A DNA stretch of 64,000 nucleotides from DAOUJW01 sp965218945 (GTDB lineage: Bacteria; Chloroflexota; Dehalococcoidia; Lucifugimonadales; UBA2985). Location: assembly GCA_965218945.1 (NCBI GenBank), contig OZ244718.1, forward strand, positions 496,001 to 560,000, given 5' to 3'. The notes beneath the pieces were generated by a model. That model made no database searches. It was given only the letters and a program-made list of their open reading frames with translations, and was not told where the DNA came from. Positions 33,292 through 41,347 of this stretch are shown piece by piece. Position 1 is the first letter of the stretch. Each line of letters opens with the position of its first letter. A program made the position numbers and the translations under genes.

Positions 33292-35742
33292 TCATCCCTC
33301 GACCGCTACTGTCGCTGGGGTTGTCACGAACTGGTTCTTGTGGACGGGGTTCTCCCCCTCCTTCCACGGGTCGAAGTAGGCTTCGACTGTGGCCTGCATA
33401 TCTTCGTCCAAGCGGTCGCTCAGGCCCTCGGTATCCTCCATGAGGACCTCCCTAAGCCGCTCCACGCCAATGCGCTCCACGAACCCGTAGGTACGCTCGA
33501 GGTACTTGGCGTTCTCCCGGTAGTACTGGAGAAATCTGCCCATGTACTTGAGGACGTCTTCCGGAGAGTCCGCTATGCACAGCACGTCACCCTTGCGGAC
33601 GTTCGCGCCGGCCGCGCCTCCTACGTATATCTCCCACTTGCCTCCCTCAATTGCCACGACTCCAACGTCCTTGACCGTGGCTTCGGCGCAGTTTCGGGGG
33701 CAGCCTGAGACGGCCATCTTGACCTTGTGGGGCATCTCAATGCCCTGGAAACGCTTCTCTATGTCGATTCCCAGCGTGGTGCTGTCTCCCAGCCCGAAGC
33801 GGCAGAAATCGGTGCCGACGCACGTCTTGCACGTCCTGAACGCCTTGGTGTAAGCGTGGCCGGAGGGCATGTCCAACTCTCGCCAGACATCCGGCAGGTG
33901 CTCCTTGGGAATGCCCAGGAGGTCTATGCGCTGCCCGCCGGTGATCTTCACCATGCCGGCCTGGTACTTCTCCGCAACGTCAGCGATGCGGCGCAGATCG
34001 TCCGGTGTGGTGATGCCTCCGTAGATGCGGGGGACCACGCTGAAGGTGCCGTCCCGCTGGACGTTTGCGTGAACGCGGTCGTTGATGAAGCGGGCGTCCC
34101 GCTCATCCTCGTACTCGCTGTCCCATATCGTCTTCAGCAGCGAGGAAAGCCCCACCTTGCTGCCTACATCTTCTCTTCCGCCTGCCAGCGCGTTGAACAC
34201 GGACGACACGCTTTTCAGCTCCATCGATTTCACGGTTTCAACAAGCTCCGGCTTGGTGAGCGGAATGCCCTGGACGTAGTAGTGGGCCGACGGGTCTTCC
34301 GCGATCAGGCCGTCGGAGGCGAACTCAAGGATTTCCTGGACCTGGGACTTGCACGACCCGCAGCCTGTGCCGGCCCTGGTTGCGTCGCAGACGGCCTTCA
34401 GGCTCCTGCTCCCTGCCTTCACGGCTGCGACTATCTGTCCCTTGCTGACACCGTTGCAGTTGCAGATCTGAGTATCGTCCGGCAAGGAGGCCACGTCCAC
34501 GCTAGGCAGCCCGCCTGATATGCCGAAGAGCAGTTCAGCGCGGCTGTCCGGGAGCTTCTCGTCGCGGTCGAAGGCCTGTAGCAGACGGGGAGACGACAAG
34601 CCGTCGTTCAGCAGTATCGCCCCGGCGATCTGGCCGTCTCTCACGATGAGCTTCTTGTAGATCCGCTGGCTGGGCTCGACGTAGGTCACCACCTCGTCAT
34701 CCTCATCCCTGGCCTCCTTCACGCCGGCCACCGCCAGGTCGACACCCATCACCTTTAGCTTGGTGGACACCTTTGATCCCAGGTATCTGGAGTCCGGGTT
34801 GCGTCCGGTCAGCCGGTCAGCGAGAATACCCGCCTGCTCCCAGAGCGGCGCGACCAGCCCGTAGGTTATGTCCCTGTGCTCTGCGCACTCTCCAATCGCG
34901 TAGATGTTGGGGTCGTTCCTGCAAGCCAGGTCGTCGTTGATCAGAATTCCCCGGCGCACGTTCAGACCGGATATCCTGGCTATGTCCACGTTGGGCCTGA
35001 TGCCGGCGGAGACGACCACCATGTCGCAGGGCACCTCCGAGTCGTCCTTGAAACGGATGCCGGTTACACGCTCCTCACCAAGCACCGCTGTCGTGACCTT
35101 CTCCAGGTGGAAGGTGACGCCCATGTCCTCCAGCGATCCCTTGAGTAGCTCCCCTGCGAGGGAGTCCAGCTGGGACTCCATCAGGTACGCCGCCAGGTGG
35201 ACGACGTGCACCTCCAGGCCGCGATTCAGCAGACCCCGCGCGGCCTCCAGCCCAAGCAGGCCCCCTCCAATCACCACCGCGCTGCGCGCATCGGCGGCGT
35301 GCTCGATCATCTGCACGCAATCGTCCAGGGTGCGGAAGACGAAGAGGCCCTGCCGGAAGGAGCCGTCTTCGTCGTACAGCCCGTCCATCGGCGGCACAAA
35401 AGGCACGCTCCCCGTGGCGATTACCAGCTTGTCGTAGGGCACAAGATGCCCCCCGGCTGCGTAGACGGTCTGGGCCTTCCGGTCAACGCCTATGGCGCGG
35501 ACGCCTGCGTACAGCGTGACGTTGCTCTTCTCGTACCACTCCAGCGGATTAATGAAAATGTTCTCCTCGCTGTGAGTGCCGGAGAGGACTCCGGACAGGA
35601 GGATGCGGTTGTAGTTGCCGTAAGGCTCATCACCGAAGATAGAGATGTCGAACTGGTCGCCACCGCCCTTGGCCAGCACCTCCTCGACCAGCCGCGCCCC
35701 GGCCATACCATTACCCACTACCACTAGGTTCTGCTTTGTCAT
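33292..35742 (-). CDS. nirB: Nitrite reductase large subunit
   Basis: 816 residues from the ATG at 35742, which overlaps the narB stop as ATGA; the longer frame into narB is rejected. The N-terminal FAD/NAD domain starts NLVVVGNGMAGARLVEEVL. A [2Fe-2S] BFD-like domain holds CNCNGVSKGQIVAAVKAG and GTGCGSCKSQV. The C-terminal sirohaem/[4Fe-4S] part has FRTCKTCVGTDFCRFGLGD and VSGCPRNCAEATVKDVG with the four cluster cysteines. It reduces nitrite to ammonia in the cytoplasm. Confidence 0.95.
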   Translation of the reverse strand: MTKQNLVVVGNGMAGARLVEEVLAKGGGDQFDISIFGDEPYGNYNRILLSGVLSGTHSEENIFINPLEWYEKSNVTLYAGVRAIGVDRKAQTVYAAGGHLVPYDKLVIATGSVPFVPPMDGLYDEDGSFRQGLFVFRTLDDCVQMIEHAADARSAVVIGGGLLGLEAARGLLNRGLEVHVVHLAAYLMESQLDSLAGELLKGSLEDMGVTFHLEKVTTAVLGEERVTGIRFKDDSEVPCDMVVVSAGIRPNVDIARISGLNVRRGILINDDLACRNDPNIYAIGECAEHRDITYGLVAPLWEQAGILADRLTGRNPDSRYLGSKVSTKLKVMGVDLAVAGVKEARDEDDEVVTYVEPSQRIYKKLIVRDGQIAGAILLNDGLSSPRLLQAFDRDEKLPDSRAELLFGISGGLPSVDVASLPDDTQICNCNGVSKGQIVAAVKAGSRSLKAVCDATRAGTGCGSCKSQVQEILEFASDGLIAEDPSAHYYVQGIPLTKPELVETVKSMELKSVSSVFNALAGGREDVGSKVGLSSLLKTIWDSEYEDERDARFINDRVHANVQRDGTFSVVPRIYGGITTPDDLRRIADVAEKYQAGMVKITGGQRIDLLGIPKEHLPDVWRELDMPSGHAYTKAFRTCKTCVGTDFCRFGLGDSTTLGIDIEKRFQGIEMPHKVKMAVSGCPRNCAEATVKDVGVVAIEGGKWEIYVGGAAGANVRKGDVLCIADSPEDVLKYMGRFLQYYRENAKYLERTYGFVERIGVERLREVLMEDTEGLSDRLDEDMQATVEAYFDPWKEGENPVHKNQFVTTPATVAVEG

Positions 35743-37856
35743 ACATCTACCCTCGAAATTATTTCGTCCTTCTCGATCCTGACCGCACACACCTTGAACT
35801 CCGGCATCCTGCTGATGGGATCTAGCGCCGGGTTGGTCAGCCTGTTGGCCGCCTGCGCGCCGCCCCAATGGAATGGCACGAAGATGGTGTCGTGTCTGAT
35901 GCCCGGCGTCACCTTAACCCTGAATTCCGCCGACCCGCGCCTGGTGGCCAGCACCACACGCTCTCCATCCAGGAGGCCGTAGGTCCTGGCGGTTGTGGGG
36001 TGTATCTCGGCGAAGGGGTGCGGCGCTATTCTCTGCAGCTCGCCTATACGCCGGGTCTGCGTGCCAGACTGGTACTGGGCCATCACCCGGCCCGTCGTGA
36101 GAAAGAGGGGATACTCCTTGTCCGGCGCTTCAGCCGACGAGCCGTGGACGACCGGGTGGAACCTGGCGCGCCCGTCCGCGGTAGGAAAGCCGTCGGCGAA
36201 CATCCGGGGCGTTCCTGGGTGAGACTCCTCCGGGCAGGGCCAGAACACGCCCTTGGAGCGCTCTATCTTCTCGTAGGTTATTCCGGAGTAGTCGGCAGCG
36301 CCCCCGGCGCTGGCGCGTCGCAGCTCGTCAAAGACTTCCTCCGCGCCCGGGAAGCTGAAATAGCTTCCCCTCCCAAGGTGGTCCGCCAGGTCGTGAAGGA
36401 GAGTCAGCTCATCCCGCGGCCCGGGAGGCGGGGAGGACGCCCTGCGTCGGCGTATAACCCGTCCCTCCAGGTTGGTCATGGTCCCTTCCTCCTCGGCCCA
36501 CTGGAGCGTCGGCAGCACCACGTCCGCCATCTCCGCCGTCTCCGACAGGAAGAAGTCGCCCACAACCAGGAAGTCCAGGGAGCGCAGCTTGGCCTCCACG
36601 TTGATGACGTTGGGAGCCGATACCGTTACGTTTGAGCCGAATACCAACAGGGCCCTTGCGCCGCCGTCGCTGCCAAGGCCGTCGAGTAGCTCGTACGCCG
36701 ACGGTCCGGGCATTGGCAGGCTGGCCTCCGGCACGCCCCATACATCGGCGACGTGCCTGCGCGCCTCTGGATCGTCCAGTTTTCTGTATCCGGGTAGCTG
36801 GTCGGACTTCTGGCCGTGCTCCCGTCCGCCCTGTCCGTTGCCCTGCCCGGTAAGGCAGCCGTAGCCGCTGAACGGCCTGCCGACCAGGCCAAGGGCAAGC
36901 GCGATATTGATGTAGGACAGCGTGTTGTTTACGCCCTGCGCCTGCTGCTCCGCGCCTCTCGCGGTCAGGACCATTGCCGAGGGCGCGTTGCCGAGGATTC
37001 GCGCCGCCTGCACTATCTTCTGTTCCGGGATTCCCGTAATGCGCTCCACGCGCCCCGGCCAGTAGGAGACCGCGACGGCCTTCGCCAGATCGAAGCCGAC
37101 GGTGCGCTCTCGTATGTATTTCTCATCGATCAGACCCTCCTCCATGAGCACGTGGAGGATGCCGTTTGCAAGGGCGGCGTCGGTCCCGGGCGTGAGTTGG
37201 AGGTGGAGCTTGGCTCGCTGCGCCGTAAGGGACGTTCGTGGGTCTGCAACAATCAGACTGCCGCCGGAGGACTGGCTTTTGTCGAAGTACTGCATTATGG
37301 GGGGCATGGTCTCCGCCGCGTTGCTCCCCACCAGGAGAATTGTCTCCGCGCCGGCTATGTCCTCGACGGGGAAGGGGAGACCCCTGTCCACGCCGAAGGC
37401 TCGGATGGACGCCGCGGCTGCCGATGACATGCAGAAGCGGCCGTTGTAGTCGATGTTGGGTGTCTGCAGGGCTACGCGCGCGAACTTGCCCAGGAGGTAC
37501 GCCTTCTCGTTGGTCAGGGAACCGCCGCCAAATATCCCGACGGCGTCCGTCCCGTACTTTTCCTGAGCGCTCCTGATGCCCTCAATAACCCGGTCCAGCG
37601 CCGCCTCCCAGCTCGCCGGCTTGAGCTCGCCGTCCGCGGCGCGAATGAGGGGAGTGAGCAGCCTGTCGGGGTGGGCCAGAGTCTCGACCGATGTCCAGCC
37701 TTTGACGCACAGCGCCCCGCGGTTGACGGGAAACTCAGGGTCGCCCGCGACCGCCGGTTGCCCGGAAGACAGGGAGATGCTCATGCCGCACTGGAACGCA
37801 CAGTAGGGGCAGTGCGTAGCCGTGGCAACCGATTTCGTCTGTGTTTGCGAAGACAT
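35739..37856 (-). CDS. narB: Assimilatory nitrate reductase catalytic subunit
   Basis: 705 residues of the Mo-bisMGD oxidoreductase family. The N-terminal [4Fe-4S] ligands are C16, C19, C23 and C50 (HCPYCAFQCGM ... RGALCVKGW). The motif DYNGRFCMSSAAAAS carries the Mo-coordinating cysteine of Nap/Nas-type enzymes. The C-terminal MopB domain includes FLTTGRVMAQYQSGTQTRR. There is no signal peptide, so the enzyme is cytoplasmic. No ferredoxin or NasC-type electron-transfer gene is nearby, so the donor is unknown. It is the first gene of narB-nirB-nirD-narK. Confidence 0.93.
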   Translation of the reverse strand: MSSQTQTKSVATATHCPYCAFQCGMSISLSSGQPAVAGDPEFPVNRGALCVKGWTSVETLAHPDRLLTPLIRAADGELKPASWEAALDRVIEGIRSAQEKYGTDAVGIFGGGSLTNEKAYLLGKFARVALQTPNIDYNGRFCMSSAAAASIRAFGVDRGLPFPVEDIAGAETILLVGSNAAETMPPIMQYFDKSQSSGGSLIVADPRTSLTAQRAKLHLQLTPGTDAALANGILHVLMEEGLIDEKYIRERTVGFDLAKAVAVSYWPGRVERITGIPEQKIVQAARILGNAPSAMVLTARGAEQQAQGVNNTLSYINIALALGLVGRPFSGYGCLTGQGNGQGGREHGQKSDQLPGYRKLDDPEARRHVADVWGVPEASLPMPGPSAYELLDGLGSDGGARALLVFGSNVTVSAPNVINVEAKLRSLDFLVVGDFFLSETAEMADVVLPTLQWAEEEGTMTNLEGRVIRRRRASSPPPGPRDELTLLHDLADHLGRGSYFSFPGAEEVFDELRRASAGGAADYSGITYEKIERSKGVFWPCPEESHPGTPRMFADGFPTADGRARFHPVVHGSSAEAPDKEYPLFLTTGRVMAQYQSGTQTRRIGELQRIAPHPFAEIHPTTARTYGLLDGERVVLATRRGSAEFRVKVTPGIRHDTIFVPFHWGGAQAANRLTNPALDPISRMPEFKVCAVRIEKDEIISRVDV

Positions 37857-38086
37857 ACTCTATTCCCGTGAGGTGACTTTAAGGTCAAGAGTATGTGAAA
37901 TTGTGTACAATCGTGTTTCCAATACGTAACAGGTCTATTTCCCCCTTGTAAACATCATGTGACGCGGGGCGTTGTTCGCAACGGAAAATGCAAGTCAAGG
38001 TGATCACGATGGGAGGCCGTCTGGTGCGCCACGCGAGGCGATTGATCTTTCAGTTGGCTGAGGTGTCGGTTCTTCGACGGTTGCTC
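37857..38086. other. Upstream region of the nitrate operon
   Basis: No gene is seen. Two inverted repeats lie close to the narB start: 37874-37887 (TGACTTTAAGGTCA, one mismatch) and 37900-37911 (ATTGTGTACAAT, two arms of five). They are candidate operator sites for control of nitrate assimilation. A convincing -35/-10 pair was not identified. Confidence 0.4.
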
Positions 38087-38288
38087 CAGGGACTCGCCTT
38101 GTCTTAGATGCGGGTTCACTCCACTGGCAGGGGACACGAAGACGGTGAAGACGGACAAGTGGGGTGGTCTACGAGTGCAAACGCATCCCCCATTGGATGG
38201 ACCGGCGATTGACATGCTTCGCAGGACCTGAATATGATGCTAGCATCTCGTTAGGACTACCCTTTGAGGCTGAAGACTGCCAATATGG
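38087..38288. repeat. 202-bp degenerate direct repeat, copy A
   Basis: It aligns without gaps to 39634-39835 (offset 1547), with clear similarity across the whole length. Blocks such as 'actggcaggggacacgaag', 'gacaagtggggtggtctacg' and 'gaagactgccaatatgg' are identical. The two copies flank a lipoprotein gene. Short open frames are conserved in both copies (for example GLPFE-x-EDCQYG), so it may be the remains of a duplicated coding segment. Confidence 0.75.
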
Positions 38289-38530
38289 GAAATCCCGAGA
38301 TTACGGCGGACATCCAGCAACGCTAGGATGGGTCGACCTTGAGCATTCGTTGGACAATGTGAGAGCACGAGCCAACGGCATTGTCACTGATAGGACCTCC
38401 GAGACCTGGGTTTCGTGCTGCCGTATCGTGGAAAGTACCCTCCAGCGGCAATGGAGGAGAGAAACCGTCAGTCTGACGTGGGAGGGTTAACACGGAAGCA
38501 AAGCGCTCCAGCAGATGGCTAGTCATTGCT

Positions 38531-39469
38531 ATGATGCTGCTAGCTCTGGGCATGGCCTGTGACCCTGTGGCTCAAACGGCGACTCCCCCTCCGACCGCCG
38601 GTTTACCCGGAGAATCGCAAGCCTACGACCGCCTTTTTGAGAAGTTCTTGATCTCACGGTTCTCGCAACCGCCCGAGCTCTATCCCAATGAGGTGCCCGA
38701 GGAATTCCCCTTGAGTATTCCAGTTCCCGAAGGCGGCCAATTGCTTGGAACAACGGTAATCAACATGAGCCGGGACCGCAAGGATGTCCTGGTGTTTATA
38801 GAGTCCTCCCAAGCACCGAGTGAGGCCGCAGCGTTCTACACTGAGCGGTTCGCTGGTATGGGTTGGCAACCTTCTAAGTATTCAATGGATGCTGGTCAGG
38901 GATTCGTAGAGGCGGGAGTTCCGATCACCAAGGTCTTCTGTCCCCCGGCATCAGCGAGAGGTGTAGGACTGGAACCCGTAATCATGAGCGCCAGTCACTC
39001 CACGGCCTCTAGTTTAACTGACATCCGCATAGCCATTATGAACAGTAGTCGGGGATTGGGTTGTGAGCCGATGGATCCATACTCACAAGATACACGGTTC
39101 CAGTTCCCGCGACTGGAGGCTCCCCCGGATGCGAATGCGACAAGTGGAAGCGGATCTAGTGGCGATGTTTACCGATCGACTCAAACCCGAATCGAAACGG
39201 ACCTCTCTCTAACAGAGATAGAGAAGCACTACCGAGAGCAACTAACGGCTCATGGTTGGAAGCTGCTCTCGGTTGGCGAAAGCGCTAGCAAGGCGTTTAG
39301 CACATGGCTTGTGACGGAAGAAGGTCCCCTGAGACCGCGGAACTGGGTGGGTATGCTGGAAGTCACATTCGCGAATGACCCTTCTCACCCTGAGGACGTG
39401 GAGGAAAGGAAGGATGTCACCACCTTCTCAGTTAGCCTTCAGGTAGTTACGTCGCAGGAAGAGCAATGA
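38531..39469 (+). CDS. Lipoprotein of unknown function, repeat-flanked
   Basis: 312 residues from the first ATG. The start MMLLALGMACDP ends in a lipobox-like LGMAC, giving an unusually short signal. The same frame upstream encodes a basic, signal-like KRSSRWLVIA but has no normal start codon before the TGA at 38474. The mature part contains two similar modules (IESSQAPSEAAAFYTERFAGMGW and IETDLSLTEIEKHYREQLTAHGW), suggesting an internal duplication. The gene is AT-richer than the neighbouring nitrate operon. No known family was identified. Confidence 0.6.
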   Translation: MMLLALGMACDPVAQTATPPPTAGLPGESQAYDRLFEKFLISRFSQPPELYPNEVPEEFPLSIPVPEGGQLLGTTVINMSRDRKDVLVFIESSQAPSEAAAFYTERFAGMGWQPSKYSMDAGQGFVEAGVPITKVFCPPASARGVGLEPVIMSASHSTASSLTDIRIAIMNSSRGLGCEPMDPYSQDTRFQFPRLEAPPDANATSGSGSSGDVYRSTQTRIETDLSLTEIEKHYREQLTAHGWKLLSVGESASKAFSTWLVTEEGPLRPRNWVGMLEVTFANDPSHPEDVEERKDVTTFSVSLQVVTSQEEQ

Positions 39470-39633
39470 TAGAGCTTTCCGGTGTCATCTCAATTCTCTC
39501 TTGCAATACGCTTGAATTCTGCGGGATTGTCCACGGGTGCTCCAGGGAGTGTTGGATCGTACCGGCCGGTTATCGCCGGCGCCAAGCTGAGGGAGGGTAC
39601 AACCACAATCTTGCCAAGAGGGAGAGCGCGCTA

Positions 39634-39835
39634 CAGGGAGTCGCCTTGTCTTAAATGCGGGTTCACCCCACTGGCAGGGGACACGAAGACGATGAAGACG
39701 GACAAGTGGGGTGGTCTACGACTGCAAACGCATTCCCCATTGGATAGACCGACGATTGACTGACCTTGCAAGAGCCGACTATAATTTTGCTCTGTCTTTT
39801 GGGCTGCCCTTTGAGTCTGAAGACTGCCAATATGG
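39634..39835. repeat. 202-bp degenerate direct repeat, copy B
   Basis: The partner of 38087-38288, lying about 165 bases after the lipoprotein gene and 136 bases before the next gene. Long frames running through it (such as one opening at 39711) are not credited as the start of the downstream gene. The remainder of 39470-39971 shows no recognised gene. Confidence 0.75.
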
Positions 39836-39971
39836 AGATTACCGGCTTAGCCGGGGAGTAGTCGCAGACTGCAAAACCACCGACTTGCCGTGGCGTAATG
39901 GGGCGCTTGCGCCGCGCTCGGCATGTGGTGGACGGACGGGACAAATTCAAGCGTATTTTGGAGGTACAGCG

Positions 39972-40532
39972 ATGTCGACGGACCCAACAGCACAAGCGGA
40001 GGCCCAGCTTCGGCGCATCGAGGAAGTCCTGGGCAAGACGGCTTCCGACGTGGCCGAAGAAGTGGGGCGCCAGGGCATCGAGCGCCATTCGGAGGTCGTC
40101 GCGTTCCTCAAGGCCACACACGGTCTCACCCATGGGAACGCCAACTTGCTGGCCCACGTGGTGCGCGAACGGCTCGCGGGTGGGCCTCAGCCGTCGGAAG
40201 ACCTGTTGGCCGCTCAGTATTCAGGACCCAAGTCGGCGCTGCTCCCGGCCTACCAAACGCTTGCGGCAGTTGCCGAGAGCTTGGGGCCCGATGTGATGAA
40301 AGTGGTCCAGAAAACCGGCGTGAGCTTCCGCAGGAAGAAGCAGTTTGCGCTTATCCAAGCGCCCTCAGCAAAGCGCTTACGGTTGGGACTGAACCTCGAC
40401 GCAACGCCTGACGACCCCCGAATCGTTGCGTCGAGCGGCATGTGCTCGCACAGCGTCGACCTCACGAGGCCGGATGAGGTCGACGCCGACATTGCAGCGT
40501 GGGTCCGGGCCGCCTACGACCGGGCCGGGTAG
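39972..40532 (+). CDS. DUF4287/DUF5655-like protein
   Basis: 186 residues from the ATG at 39972 with GGAGGT just upstream. The N-terminal ~60 residues (EVLGKTASDVAEEVGRQGIERHSEVVAFLKATHGLTHGNANLLAHVV) match the short helical DUF4287 region. The C-terminal part (YQTLAAVAESLGPDVMKVVQKTGVSFRRKKQFALIQ) resembles DUF5655, a domain often found in restriction-linked or nucleic-acid-associated proteins. Its function is unknown. The gap 40533-40758 after it holds no convincing gene. Confidence 0.72.
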   Translation: MSTDPTAQAEAQLRRIEEVLGKTASDVAEEVGRQGIERHSEVVAFLKATHGLTHGNANLLAHVVRERLAGGPQPSEDLLAAQYSGPKSALLPAYQTLAAVAESLGPDVMKVVQKTGVSFRRKKQFALIQAPSAKRLRLGLNLDATPDDPRIVASSGMCSHSVDLTRPDEVDADIAAWVRAAYDRAG

Positions 40533-40758
40533 GAGGCGAAAGGCGCGTTAGGACATGCACCCGTACCCGCCGCAGGGGCAATGGCGCAGGCGACCATTGG
40601 CCCCACGTATCAAGTCCTGTCACCGACTCCGATTCGGGATCTGGGCAGGCTCGGAGGGGGAATCCAGGGCGTTCCATTCAAGGCGGTAGCGTCTGAGGGT
40701 GTGTTGTGCCTATGGCATCGTCCGCGTGGTGAGGAGCCGCCGGGCTGCGAGCAGCCTG

Positions 40759-41259
40759 CTAACGAGGGGAGTAAGCGTTGGCTGTGAAAGTGTACTCGTC
40801 GTCGATCGCGTTGACATCGTAGTCAATCTCGACGTTCGTTGGGTATCCGAACTCACTGTTGTAGCTCACGGTAAGCTGGTCTGCCTCGTCGGCGATGGCG
40901 TCCTGAATCACGTCGAATAAGCTGTCGATGGTGTGGTAGCCGAGTCCGCCGCCCCACCGCACAGGTGGCTTACCGGACTCCCCGTATTCACCGGATTCTG
41001 CGTAGACGACTGACTCGATAGCCCCGTTAGTGACAGTGGCCTTGACGGTCTGTCCGAGGTTGTCCGAGCAAAAGCAGAGCACGTTGTACTCATACGTGTA
41101 GTCGCTCGAGCGAGTCTGCTCCCACAAAGTACGCTGGCTGTCCAATTCAACCTGTGCCCGAGCGAGCATAGGATCCGGTTCGGCATTGCTGCAGGCCAAA
41201 ACGGAGGCAAGGAGGATTCCGACAAAGGCCGGAATCACGAATGCGAGTTTGGTGTGCAT
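40759..41259 (-). CDS. DUF6174-like lipoprotein
   Basis: 166 residues. The signal peptide MHTKLAFVIPAFVGILLA is followed by the lipobox SVLAC (Cys 23). The mature part has WEQTRSSDYTYEYNVLCFC and the conserved TIDSLFDVIQDAI, then EFGYPTNVEIDYD, as in DUF6174 proteins. AAGGAGG lies at a good distance upstream. It is probably anchored on the outer face of the cytoplasmic membrane. Its function is unknown. Confidence 0.75.
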   Translation of the reverse strand: MHTKLAFVIPAFVGILLASVLACSNAEPDPMLARAQVELDSQRTLWEQTRSSDYTYEYNVLCFCSDNLGQTVKATVTNGAIESVVYAESGEYGESGKPPVRWGGGLGYHTIDSLFDVIQDAIADEADQLTVSYNSEFGYPTNVEIDYDVNAIDDEYTFTANAYSPR

Positions 41260-41347
41260 GCCTTGGAGCCTCCTTTGCTCTTTTGCTCTTTCGGTATAGA
41301 GGCCTCCAGGCGCGGGAAGAGAGGTGGATTGCAGGTCTGCGCCGGTC

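Noticed and set aside
37955..38215. Minus-strand ORF of 86 residues upstream of the lipoprotein gene
   Set aside because: It covers the repeat copy A in the antisense direction and has no ribosome site or family.
39711..39971. 87-residue N-terminal extension of the DUF4287-like protein
   Set aside because: It lies partly in repeat copy B; the internal ATG has GGAGGT and fits the domain start.
40581..40787. ORF of 68 residues
   Set aside because: Proline/glycine-rich with no ribosome site or family; runs into the antisense end of the DUF6174 gene.
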